Assembly: GCA_022509105.1 (NCBI GenBank)
Contig: JAFLTV010000013.1
Coordinates: 1-50,742 of the forward strand
Origin: Muribaculaceae bacterium
GTDB lineage: Bacteria; Bacteroidota; Bacteroidia; Bacteroidales; Muribaculaceae
Length of the DNA: 50,742 nucleotides
Direction of reading: 5' to 3'
Positions 16,101 through 24,538 of the stretch are shown piece after piece (within the stretch, counting starts at the first letter, position 1; the number at the start of each line of letters is the position of its first letter). The notes beneath the pieces are model-generated. The model made no database searches. It worked only from the letters and a program-made list of their open reading frames with translations, and was not told the origin of the DNA. The position numbers were made by a program, and so were the translations under genes.

Positions 16101-16606
16101 TTTACTTTTGCCCGGCCAATCATAGGTAGATATTCCACTCTCTTTAAATCATCCCGGAGATTATATTTTTTAAGAAGGTCTACACTTGTTATATCTTTTA
16201 TCTGTTCGGCAGGAACATTTGCCACAGCATAGATTACAACCGTCTTGTTTCTTACGTTGTTAGCTAACGACAATCCTACAGAAGTTCCGGAAACATTAGT
16301 AATTGTCTGATGCTGCAGGAATCCTGTTTCATCTTCATCGAATATAAAGATTTCTAGATTATTGATTCCGGATTCATCAACAGCTCTTGTATTCACCACA
16401 AGAGGATCCGGCACGGCAAGATTAAGCCGGATATATCCATCAGGAAGTTTGCTGTCAATTCCCGGCGAGAAGTCAAGATTGTCGGAACACGCAGCAAGAG
16501 AAAGCATACATCCCACCAATGTAATCAGATTCCATAACCTGAAATCAGTAAATTTTAATTTATATGGAATGGGCAGATTATTTTTTATATTTATATTCGA
16601 TTTCAT
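13133..16606 (-). CDS. Large fimbrial lipoprotein with FISUMP domain (probable tip protein)
   Basis: This 1157-residue product is an outer-membrane lipoprotein. The lipobox LSLAAC is preceded by a long basic N-region, and an Arg processing-like site (VVNTRAVDE) follows about 35 residues after the cysteine. Residues about 55-330 resemble a fimbrillin (Mfa-like) N-terminal domain (LEIFIFDEDE, VVIYAVANVP, SLYRSVAKITAE). The middle is beta-rich. About residues 690-860 match a FISUMP domain (MCPPGYHVPNQTEWDAL, YWSVTEAP, LRALYLNGSAS, RMPVRCKAG). Two further modules follow a DDGSSGGGG linker region and look carbohydrate-binding. As the last gene of the pilus operon it is a good candidate for a distal adhesin. 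Its first codons nearly repeat those of the gene starting at 22836. Confidence 0.8.
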   Translation of the reverse strand: MKSNINIKNNLPIPYKLKFTDFRLWNLITLVGCMLSLAACSDNLDFSPGIDSKLPDGYIRLNLAVPDPLVVNTRAVDESGINNLEIFIFDEDETGFLQHQTITNVSGTSVGLSLANNVRNKTVVIYAVANVPAEQIKDITSVDLLKKYNLRDDLKRVEYLPMIGRAKVNTADESTSTISLYRSVAKITAECDPKTEATFKELRVYNYSSTGDLGAPLSASQNYYNKEATTAKSDDQGTRIALVYPSMGFGQKDSSGKRDINNGAFVVVGVDRKNETQYYRLNLRKEDDKGELDYLNLDPNYYYQIKITGFMTDGYTSPEEASRHPECDQFVVYEIHDHALEVLSMVTDGYRELGVSPEVILSNKEEGRKGVLTIKCFDPDETVEASAITIEILDNSDQITIEYVGDHQKHDVSYNTEGESNDRIIEDDPSPSYDKDNHGQQYDYLITINDGVNIYEDQTWELLVTWKGLSRKVKVSYEAAFLLPEVCDVTLTMYGSSGNRLGEISDYWKFVTGKGEGVDRYGESPKLFGIHADEMTNAKKRSNGFHFPMPYGEKEENGKLVVDPWEYVYEINFTKLSERSDINKNIKDIQCNFSSTTDAFLKQNIVPSRNGNKITLKMESGNKLYDYAGGNIIFTVTFDDDSTTDITASLYHTGFFHYEGNNKYVPDDKKGYYYYEVVPMGDGYWLDRNICASSNKSFIDISEENIDKSAAGLYYTIINEPRDFQLPEWDFGMCPPGYHVPNQTEWDALRFAPNFTTSNVTYNNTVYMSTYYVTGNPKIGNVYFQKTRFVNSNNIYNETTRYSEDRNSGDAGAGYYWSVTEAPAMEKEQMGNWLRALYLNGSASSYTNASVTDHRMPVRCKAGTKDDVTPPQEYYISLNVHEATHVFLFDVSSSIPTPIFTFPGRAVGTTASAMKWQHFYCSTTSSPDHLRVLFVKLLEDGKVAIYTRNENSFETNLSYNPAFLTEDYSWPVTNGAYYDFCETGEGRDTNVFTSLAGLANDGYYPTDCITDDGSSGGGGDSYFTEGDIEWSGAFGVHWSDGWDLLGSNYNWESVTVGSTLTVTVEAWWNDLVIRLRLNQGGWPVIKGLNSALGGTDDISYGMLTPQNPGYEEGNRIPASYTVTFNEEMLQDLRNNNGLIITGNNYQLQKVVLNIKKD

Positions 16607-16669
16607 CGATTTGTTGTTTCTGTTATCCGGATTTAATAAAAAGACAGGTTCCCGATATTTTAATTAAGA

Positions 16670-19600
16670 TTATTTCATCTTATGCAGGTTTATAAGATAA
16701 TATCCTCCGTCGGGTATATAATATTCAGGCAGCTTTTCAACAGTTAAGGTCTTGTTAAAATTGTTGTCGGCAGGCAATTTGAACTGAATTTGTCCCTTAT
16801 TGCTTAGAGGGGTTTCTGCTTTAAATCTTACATATTTATAATTGCCATATTCCTTTGCGGTAACATCATAAGTCACATTCTTCGTTCCATAGATAACCAT
16901 GAGATAATTAGATCCGTTTGTTCCGGGATGATATTCGCCGGTTATGTGGTCGTTCCATTTAACAAACAGATTGATTTCATCTTCAAACTCCAAATAAAGA
17001 GGTTTGGCAGTTACATATCGCCCATTCTTATATTCAAAATTCTTTGGGGCAAGATTATATGTCTTACCATTTACTATTACCGGTATTGAAGCATTTGATG
17101 AATTGAAGTTATCGACATTGAAATAGGAAATGCCGTTTGTCAGTTCGGTTCTATTAACAGAGACATTATTAACCGTTATATTTGAAACATCACCTTTTAC
17201 TCCGATTCTGAGTTTATTATTATAAGCAGATGTAAATTTATGAGGGATCACTTTTGAAACCGGTTTGTCGTCTGTGAATTTCTGATCCATTATAGTGGTG
17301 TTACCATTAAATAGGAACCAGCCTTCATTGTCTTCGAAATCGAAGAGAGGAAGTCCCGCTTCATAGTCTCCGGGCCAGCGATTGTCTTCAGCTGTATAAT
17401 CCCCATCCGGTTGCGACCATGGTTCATGATAATTTGCAAATATAATCATCGTACGACCGGGTTGTGCAACCCCTGTAAGAGTATATTTCCACCAGCCGTC
17501 TTCCTCCTGTTCCATGGAAATGCCGGGGTAGAAACGATGTTTATTATTGTTATAATCAGGAGCATAATTTCGGCATGTGCCGCAATGCCATCTGTCAATA
17601 GCAGCCTGATGATCACCATTGAAGTTAACATTGTAGTTATATCTTTTCTCTCTGTCGGGATTTACATCCAGACCATAAGTTTCATTATACGCATAGGAAT
17701 AGTTCCAGCTTCCACTTCCATCCGGCAGCCCGAACATCACGAATCCCATCGTTGACCGGTTGGAATTTTCGCTATCTGAAGGTAAATCGAGGGTACGAGT
17801 GCAATCATCATACGGATTATTGATATCGGGACCTCCATATCCCTTCCAACCCTTGAAGCTGAGATTGTTGCTGAAAACATACTGTACGGCAGCATTCCAT
17901 TGTAGACCGCTGGAGGGATTTCTTTCAATGTAGCCTACAATTCTACCAGCAAATTCTGAGTTATCTCTCCATTCACCATTTGAATCATACCCACTTTTTA
18001 AATCTGAAGGAAGTATAAGGTCTTGATACACGTAAATATGGGGATCTTCCCAAGGTCTGGTATTATCCCTGAAATGTATTACATAACTGCCTGAGAAGGG
18101 TCGGACTTTGATAATTACATCTTTTTCAACAATGAAGTCTTCAAGGCCTTCCCTATGCACAGTAAGAATAAATTTTAAAGTGTATTCGTTATTCAGGTTC
18201 CAATATGGATTTCCTGTAATTATATCCTTGATATTAAGTTGAAACTTGCCAGTCTTTTTTGTCAGATTATAAGTTGTTCCGTTATTTTTGTATCCCTCCG
18301 GATTCGAAATTTTTAAAGCACCCTCGCCGACACCGTCAGCCACAAGCTTAGAAGGGTCCTCCATCACAAGGGTAATAGAGGTTTCGTTAGGATCGACATT
18401 AGTTTCGAAAAAGATATCAAAGTCGATATCATCTTTAGTTGATGTGTAAAGTTCGCGAGTGTCTATGATAAAGGTTTGAGGAGTAACCTTAAGATAAGGA
18501 TTTAAATCCAGATCTTTAATCTCGATACGTTTCTGAAGGCTTCCTGCCACTATATGAAAGAAACTGATATCAGACTTATTATATTTATTTCCGTCATTTC
18601 CTTCTGCGTAAAGACGATTTAACTTGTCGATAACATCATAAGGAATATCAAGGTTCATGCCGACATGGAAAAGATAATCGCCGTTTTCGTTTTTGACGTA
18701 ATTCCCATTGTCATCTTTCATAACGCCCCCTATAAAAAGAGGTGCCATGTCTTCTCCTTCATTCCCTGAAGTGGAGACTTCAGGAGAGATAAATCCTATC
18801 TGCTCAGGTGGCACGTCGGAACGATACCAGAAAACGGCTTCCTCTTCCATGCTGATTTTCTCTACTATTGAGGTCTCTACGATGAGTTCGTAGGGTCCGT
18901 GAAGTTGATAAGCGAGTTCCTGAAGAGTCCACTGAGATGGAATGACATTTATCTGCCATTGAGCAGGGTCGGTTGATTTCACGAAAACAACCACGTCATA
19001 CATCATCGACCGTTTCAACACATCTTCTTCATCTCCATTTACCCCATTACTGAAAAGCTCAATCGCGCGGGGACTGTTTGCTCCCGTCTGGTTGTTTATG
19101 GTGTAAGGGAAATTAAGAAAGGTCTTTTCTCCTTCACCATCCAAAAGATTCTCAGGGAGATATGTAATTCCTTGCCATGCACGTGCATCAGCATATGTTG
19201 TGTTCCAATCATTACCCTCTACCCATTGTGTCAATCCCTTTTTCAATAGGTCTTTTAAGTCATTTTTAGATATACTGTATTCTATATTACCGTTGTTATC
19301 CTTAGGATAAATAAACCTGTCAAGGAAAAGGGTCCATTGAGAGGGCTTGCCTGAGTTATCTGTAAGGAAATTTTCTTCTACTTTCGGCTTGTCTTCAGTA
19401 TTATTTATGGCTGTCTGAGTCCTTAGATTCGAAACAAAGGGAGGATTAGAGGTCGTGTTACGATTGAAATTGATAATATCATCGCTACCCTTGAATTCGC
19501 TTTGATCGCGGTCAAAAAGGATCGTATATCTCACTTTCGAACAAAGAAATTTAAGGTCAGCATAGATATTCAGACTTTCCCCGCTTCCATTTTTAGCAGG

Positions 19601-20221
19601 TACGTCAACATAACTGTCTTTATTTTCATTTTTTGTCGCCTCTGCTCTTGATCTGCCGATGTATATCTCTTCGTTAAGACAAGCCATAGGGAGAAAACCG
19701 GGTTCGAGAGGAGTGGAAGCGCTGAAATTAAGTATATGTTTGCGGATGTTTTCTTCACTCGTGGCTATATCTGCAAATGTGGCTGAAGCATTATCCTCTA
19801 TCAGGGTATATCGGTTGAGGTTTGCTACGATATAAAAGCGATATGTCCCTTTATTGAGATTAACCCTGTATTTTAAATAGCCATCCTCATCAATGCCGTT
19901 GGAAGTTGTTTTTAAGAATGTAAAAACTTTGCCGTTTTCATTTACAGCCGCTATATATAGAGTATTGAAATTCCCTTCTTTAGCTTGGTCATAAGCCCTG
20001 GTATTTGCAAATTCATCACTTCTGGTAGCACCATACTCGGCTGCATAGTCAATGTTTGGGATATAGAAAGTGATTCCCGGTTCATTCTCATTAAATTCGT
20101 CATTACCGGAATTTATTCCCCATTCATCTGTACAACTTTGAAGAGTGAATACGAATATTGCACCCAAAACAAGGAATAAACGTTTTGTAAATAATTTAAA
20201 ATTTATATCGCTTAAATTCAT
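16670..20221 (-). CDS. Large fimbrial lipoprotein, A-type paralogue with CBM-like C-terminal part
   Basis: The 1183-residue product has a lipobox (FTLQSC) and Arg sites (GATRSDE, ANTRAYD) about 40-50 residues later. The first 450 residues are paralogous to the 531-residue protein encoded at 22861: both have IPNIDY/IPDYNG, VANLNRY/VANVDLY, FLPMACL/HLPMVCL and the shared FLCSKVRYTILFD. The extra 700 residues contain beta domains and, near residues 720-1010, a module resembling starch-binding CBM26 (YVIHFRDNTRPW, HIYVYQDL, RWPGDYEAGLPLFDFEDN, GWFLFNGNTTIMDQ). I read it as a pilus tip or accessory adhesin. DUF4906-type affiliation is likely but not checked. Confidence 0.78.
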   Translation of the reverse strand: MNLSDINFKLFTKRLFLVLGAIFVFTLQSCTDEWGINSGNDEFNENEPGITFYIPNIDYAAEYGATRSDEFANTRAYDQAKEGNFNTLYIAAVNENGKVFTFLKTTSNGIDEDGYLKYRVNLNKGTYRFYIVANLNRYTLIEDNASATFADIATSEENIRKHILNFSASTPLEPGFLPMACLNEEIYIGRSRAEATKNENKDSYVDVPAKNGSGESLNIYADLKFLCSKVRYTILFDRDQSEFKGSDDIINFNRNTTSNPPFVSNLRTQTAINNTEDKPKVEENFLTDNSGKPSQWTLFLDRFIYPKDNNGNIEYSISKNDLKDLLKKGLTQWVEGNDWNTTYADARAWQGITYLPENLLDGEGEKTFLNFPYTINNQTGANSPRAIELFSNGVNGDEEDVLKRSMMYDVVVFVKSTDPAQWQINVIPSQWTLQELAYQLHGPYELIVETSIVEKISMEEEAVFWYRSDVPPEQIGFISPEVSTSGNEGEDMAPLFIGGVMKDDNGNYVKNENGDYLFHVGMNLDIPYDVIDKLNRLYAEGNDGNKYNKSDISFFHIVAGSLQKRIEIKDLDLNPYLKVTPQTFIIDTRELYTSTKDDIDFDIFFETNVDPNETSITLVMEDPSKLVADGVGEGALKISNPEGYKNNGTTYNLTKKTGKFQLNIKDIITGNPYWNLNNEYTLKFILTVHREGLEDFIVEKDVIIKVRPFSGSYVIHFRDNTRPWEDPHIYVYQDLILPSDLKSGYDSNGEWRDNSEFAGRIVGYIERNPSSGLQWNAAVQYVFSNNLSFKGWKGYGGPDINNPYDDCTRTLDLPSDSENSNRSTMGFVMFGLPDGSGSWNYSYAYNETYGLDVNPDREKRYNYNVNFNGDHQAAIDRWHCGTCRNYAPDYNNNKHRFYPGISMEQEEDGWWKYTLTGVAQPGRTMIIFANYHEPWSQPDGDYTAEDNRWPGDYEAGLPLFDFEDNEGWFLFNGNTTIMDQKFTDDKPVSKVIPHKFTSAYNNKLRIGVKGDVSNITVNNVSVNRTELTNGISYFNVDNFNSSNASIPVIVNGKTYNLAPKNFEYKNGRYVTAKPLYLEFEDEINLFVKWNDHITGEYHPGTNGSNYLMVIYGTKNVTYDVTAKEYGNYKYVRFKAETPLSNKGQIQFKLPADNNFNKTLTVEKLPEYYIPDGGYYLINLHKMK

Positions 20222-20283
20222 TTTTGTCAGGTTTTCGTTGTGGACATGAAAAGCGCAAGCCCTTCATATCCTGTAATAATTTT

Positions 20284-22836
20284 TTACCATTCGTAGATTT
20301 TAGGGTCTTCAACTTCCCAGGGAATCACTTTCACACGGATATCCTGGGGTGAATTATTCCCTCCCACATAAAAACGATAGATATGATTTCGCATTATAGG
20401 CCAGTTAAGATTAAGATTATATTCATCTTGCTCATAATCATATTCATATCGGTCATGAGGAATTCTCTTTATCACATCATTAGAGGAATAATCCGTGAAA
20501 TAAATTCTTTGGCAATCATTATCATCAAGATATTCACTTTGATCTGCTCTTCTGTATTCTATATGGCACACTTTCGGTGAAGATGATAAATCTCCCTCTG
20601 AATTTGGGTCTGAAATATTTTTATCGGGCACATAAAGGAAATATCTATGATAAACTCCGTCATAATAGTTCTCATCCTTTATGAAATGGCAGAAATCAGA
20701 ACGGACCACATCCGGGTTGAAGAGATGGGGAGATTCATTCGAATCAGTGAAACTTTCCGGTAAACCTGACCAATTCCAGGTTTTCCAGGTTCCATAAAAC
20801 CACCCAAACCAATCATAAAAATTGCCATTAAACTTAATCTCATGATTATTTATCCTGAACCATTCGCATTCGCCCTCGCCGTCAACATGGCTTTTCCAGA
20901 GAGAGCCCGTTGAGGTCATTACATCCATGGGTTCGCAACGCGACTTTCTGTTCATACATCTAAGATAGATATGAGAAAATTCTGTGCCGGCAGGAAGATA
21001 AAGTTCTACTTTAGCCAATGCTCTGATCAAGGAAATAGGTTCATCCAGAGTCAAAAGAGTATTCTCGCCCCAATTTGTGATTTTGGAATATTCCTGCACT
21101 CCATACATGGGAATTGGATATTTAAAGGTAGGTATTATTCCTTTGCGGTCAGTGCCGGAAAGGTAATCATCGCATACAAATTCGATAGCGTATATAATCA
21201 CAGATCCGCTATAACTATATAAAATTATATCTTCGGGATCTCCTGTCATTTTAATTTGGTAGCCAACATTTTCAGAGAAGGGGTCTAAAACCATACCAAA
21301 TTTTGTATTTGTATCTCCTTTCCCAATTTCCTTTACATCTGTGCCGGAAGTTTTATAACTCATTTCCCAATTAGCTCCTCTCTGCACTACAAAAGTGGCT
21401 TCATTATCATCCAGACTGCTGAAAAGCACCCTTAGAGTCCCTGTGCCCGGAGCTTCAAATTTGATGTATTCATAAGCATTGTCTGCAGAAGTCTTTATCC
21501 AAGGTTTTTTATCCGCTACACTGCCTTCTCCATACACTCCTGAATTCATTTTAGGAAGAATCAACCCGTAATAACCGGTTCTTTTATTCGTCTCACTCTT
21601 TGTGCCGTTATAGCTTCTTACGTAAGAATTATTATTTTCGGTGGTTTTTGAAGGGGCGGAGACCACTGTTAACCCATCAACGCTCTGAAGGCCATTTGCT
21701 TCCGTGGCGGTTGGAATCCAATGATTGTCATAAAGACACCATTTTTCGGTTACAAAATCATTGCCGTTTCTATTTTTCCATGCATCTCCAAATTTTGAGG
21801 TAAATTTGGAATAGGGTAATTCCGTATCACTGAATGACCCTCCTAAATTCCATAATTGCCATAATCTTCTATAATGTCTGTAGATTGTCGCTTTCTTTAT
21901 GTTTTCATCAAGATTATCCAAAGCCGGATCCCAATTGTTTTTTATCCATGCATTGGCATTAGCAGATATTGAAGGAGAGTTAACGGGTTTTGTTTTGAGT
22001 TTCCAGGCATCATCATTTGTTTTAAGAGATTCTTTCCCCTCAACTTCCCTCATTTGAACCCATTGGGTATTAACACCCATTTTATCCCCGTCCATTATAA
22101 AGGAATATGCTTTTTTTCTACTATCCTTGGCATAATCCGAATCCACTTCCAAATGATGAAGATCATTAATTGTTTTAAGGTCAGGTTCACCCTCGTATGT
22201 CTCTTTCAAAGATACCTTATCTTCGTCGGAGGCTTTTTCGTATTTATTCTTATAGAGAATACTGTTTTTCCATCCCCAATCTAATTTATAAGCATCTCCA
22301 TTTGTATCTTTCGACCAGTTGGCTATAACAGCAATCTTGAAATTGTCTTTTTCCAATTGTTCTTTGATAAGTCCTAAGATTGATTTTCCGGCCGGATCTT
22401 TCAGGGCGCCATTCATATAAATAGTCACTCGCCAACGTCCGTTGTTATCTCCGGTGGGAGCAACCTGAAGATTATCTCCGGACGGTTCAAAAATAAAGTT
22501 ACCATGAGAATCTAAAAACAATACTTGGAATTTATTATCTGTATCAATGTAATAATCAATATTTCCTTCTTTTAGGGAGGTATTAATCTCGTAATCTCCA
22601 TCGGCTCTTGTTGCAACGATCTGACCGGCATCCACGGTAAATGTCAGGGTCAATTCTTCGGCATCATCACCAGAAAAACCTGATTCCGTTTTGTTTTCAA
22701 TCAATTTATCGTCTACACAACCCGGAAAAAGAAATAGGAGAGAGCCTAAAAGAATATTAAAGGTTAACACTCCACTGCGAAGGCGTCTCCTCAAATTTGT
22801 TTGTTTATGAGTTTTTATATTATAATTCGATTTCAT
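20284..22836 (-). CDS. Large fimbrial lipoprotein, B-type paralogue
   Basis: The 850-residue lipoprotein has a basic N-region, a lipobox (LFLFPGC) and an Arg site (VATRADGDYE). It is paralogous along its length to the protein starting at 27277: shared features include YIDTDNKFQVLFLD/YIDTQDKFRVFFFT, the NDLHH motif, IYRHYRRLW/IYRHYQHMW, CMNRKSRCEPMDV/NMNRAARCEPMDV and the C-terminal WPIMRNHIYRFYVGG/WPIMRNHKYKFYVGG. A central insert (GTLRVLFSSL to IIYAIEFV) resembles small beta-sandwich glycan-binding modules. It ends in a short strand and EW, like its paralogue. The role is probably a pilus tip or accessory subunit, with the C-terminal strand likely used in donor-strand assembly. Confidence 0.78.
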   Translation of the reverse strand: MKSNYNIKTHKQTNLRRRLRSGVLTFNILLGSLLFLFPGCVDDKLIENKTESGFSGDDAEELTLTFTVDAGQIVATRADGDYEINTSLKEGNIDYYIDTDNKFQVLFLDSHGNFIFEPSGDNLQVAPTGDNNGRWRVTIYMNGALKDPAGKSILGLIKEQLEKDNFKIAVIANWSKDTNGDAYKLDWGWKNSILYKNKYEKASDEDKVSLKETYEGEPDLKTINDLHHLEVDSDYAKDSRKKAYSFIMDGDKMGVNTQWVQMREVEGKESLKTNDDAWKLKTKPVNSPSISANANAWIKNNWDPALDNLDENIKKATIYRHYRRLWQLWNLGGSFSDTELPYSKFTSKFGDAWKNRNGNDFVTEKWCLYDNHWIPTATEANGLQSVDGLTVVSAPSKTTENNNSYVRSYNGTKSETNKRTGYYGLILPKMNSGVYGEGSVADKKPWIKTSADNAYEYIKFEAPGTGTLRVLFSSLDDNEATFVVQRGANWEMSYKTSGTDVKEIGKGDTNTKFGMVLDPFSENVGYQIKMTGDPEDIILYSYSGSVIIYAIEFVCDDYLSGTDRKGIIPTFKYPIPMYGVQEYSKITNWGENTLLTLDEPISLIRALAKVELYLPAGTEFSHIYLRCMNRKSRCEPMDVMTSTGSLWKSHVDGEGECEWFRINNHEIKFNGNFYDWFGWFYGTWKTWNWSGLPESFTDSNESPHLFNPDVVRSDFCHFIKDENYYDGVYHRYFLYVPDKNISDPNSEGDLSSSPKVCHIEYRRADQSEYLDDNDCQRIYFTDYSSNDVIKRIPHDRYEYDYEQDEYNLNLNWPIMRNHIYRFYVGGNNSPQDIRVKVIPWEVEDPKIYEW

Positions 22837-22860
22837 CGATTAATCGTTCAAATTTTACTT

Positions 22861-24456
22861 TCACCACTCTTTTGAAGCGCCTTCATCTCCCCAGTCATCC
22901 GGTTGGACAAAGAAATTCTCTGAAGGTTTTTGTCCATCATTATATAGCCAATCCTCATCCAGATTCTGATCAATATCGTGCCAAGGCAAAATATTGACAT
23001 AAACTCTGATATTCATTGGATCATCTGGGTTAACTACTTTGGCCACGACATCATAGAAATAGTTTCTTTCAAGTCCGAGATATTCTCCGGGTTTGGTTGA
23101 ATAATCACCCCCTTCTCCAAGCCCTTCAAACTTATCATAAGATATATTGTTTGGAGATTGGAAGAGCCAAATCTCCTTAGGGTCGAGAGAATGTTCTATT
23201 TCGAGTGTTTCGTCTGAATCATTTTCTTTAGTGTGATAAGGGAATTTTAAGACTGTGCTTTCAATCTGTTTCTTAACACCCTCTACCGTATATTCTTCAC
23301 CCCCGATATTTTCCGGAAGATAAACAACCCCTTGCCATACTTTCTGCGTCTGAGAGATCCACTTTTCAGTGGTTCCGGTCCATGGATCAAGCTTTGAATT
23401 CGGTGAAAGAGGATAATTTGCACCTTCAATAGTGCTCCAGTTAAATCTGTCGATACTGATTGTCCAGCTGCTGTTCTCAATGTCTCCGGATGTAGATGTC
23501 TGAGTTATAAAAGGTGAATCAGTTTGAAAGATATCACCATCTGTTTTCTCCGGAAGAAGTCTGGTTTGATACCGTATGTTAGTGGCCCATGGTTTCAATC
23601 TGTCGTCAACGTTAAAACGGATCCATGAACTGCCGAATGCTTCAGAAATACCTCCTTCTGTTTTGTCAAAAAGGATAGTATATCTCACTTTCGAACAAAG
23701 GAATTTCATGCTTGCATATATCACATTCTCTTCATAGGTCTTTATAGAAGAACCGTCATCATCCTTAATTTCTGATTGCTTTGTTTGAATAGTTATAAGA
23801 TTGTCGTCAGTTTCTCCTTTCTGAAAATCTTTGGAATATTCCGTTTTTATTGTAGATTTTCCGGAATTGTCTGTTGTTATTGTTGTTGTTTTTATTTTGT
23901 ATTTTGTTTCTTCCGGCAAACAAACCATCGGAAGATGTCGTGGAGCCAATGGAGTGTCTTCTTTAAAATTCAGAACAATACTTTGCATATCTGATTCTTT
24001 TTTGAAATCGGATATTTTAGTTGCCCTTTCCGACAGATAGAGGTCTACATTAGCAATAACTCCGATTTTATATATACCCGGGTATAATGCAATATTAAAT
24101 TGGTGAAAATCATTATTACCCACCTTAAATGTTTCTCCCACAGAATTTAAAGAATGAACATAAACCACCCTGTCGTCTTCCGAGAGCTCATACTCAATAC
24201 CTTCGTTTAATTCCTTATATTTTATGGCAACAACATAGAGATTGGTCATATAACCCTCTTCATTCGTGTCGAAGGCACGAGTTCCGAACTTTGCAGCTCC
24301 GCCATTATAATCAGGAATTAACATAGAAACTTTCACCATACCCTCAGGAACTTCAAACTCCTTGTCAGGCACAGGTTCATCCATCGCTGAGCATCCTCCA
24401 AAGAATAGAGAAAGGCCTATGGAGAGTTTCAATATATATTTTTTTGCTTTTTGCAT
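22861..24456 (-). CDS. Fimbrial lipoprotein, A-type paralogue (short form)
   Basis: The 531-residue product has a signal peptide with lipobox LFFGGC and an Arg processing-like site (KFGTRAFDTNEE). It consists of the two fimbrillin-like domains shared with the first part of the protein encoded at 16670 (FLCSKVRYTILFD, VYLPENIGGEEYTVEG, LKFPYHTKEN, LERNYFYDVVAKV) and lacks the long C-terminal extension. It ends with a Trp-rich tail (DEDWLYNDG, DDWGDEGASKEW). It lies 24 bases before the B-type gene in the same operon. A structural or adaptor pilin role is likely; the family is Mfa-like/DUF4906. Confidence 0.78.
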   Translation of the reverse strand: MQKAKKYILKLSIGLSLFFGGCSAMDEPVPDKEFEVPEGMVKVSMLIPDYNGGAAKFGTRAFDTNEEGYMTNLYVVAIKYKELNEGIEYELSEDDRVVYVHSLNSVGETFKVGNNDFHQFNIALYPGIYKIGVIANVDLYLSERATKISDFKKESDMQSIVLNFKEDTPLAPRHLPMVCLPEETKYKIKTTTITTDNSGKSTIKTEYSKDFQKGETDDNLITIQTKQSEIKDDDGSSIKTYEENVIYASMKFLCSKVRYTILFDKTEGGISEAFGSSWIRFNVDDRLKPWATNIRYQTRLLPEKTDGDIFQTDSPFITQTSTSGDIENSSWTISIDRFNWSTIEGANYPLSPNSKLDPWTGTTEKWISQTQKVWQGVVYLPENIGGEEYTVEGVKKQIESTVLKFPYHTKENDSDETLEIEHSLDPKEIWLFQSPNNISYDKFEGLGEGGDYSTKPGEYLGLERNYFYDVVAKVVNPDDPMNIRVYVNILPWHDIDQNLDEDWLYNDGQKPSENFFVQPDDWGDEGASKEW

Positions 24457-24538
24457 CTTTTTAATTTACCATTTTATAGCGCGGTTTTTCCCGGGGAACT
24501 ATATCATGATGTTTTCTTATTTTTGATTGGTTTCCGGC

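Noticed and set aside
20000..24500. Repeated sequence as a possible CRISPR or mobile element in the pilus genes
   Set aside because: The similarity is between diverged paralogous coding regions; there are no regular short repeats, spacers or transposase genes.
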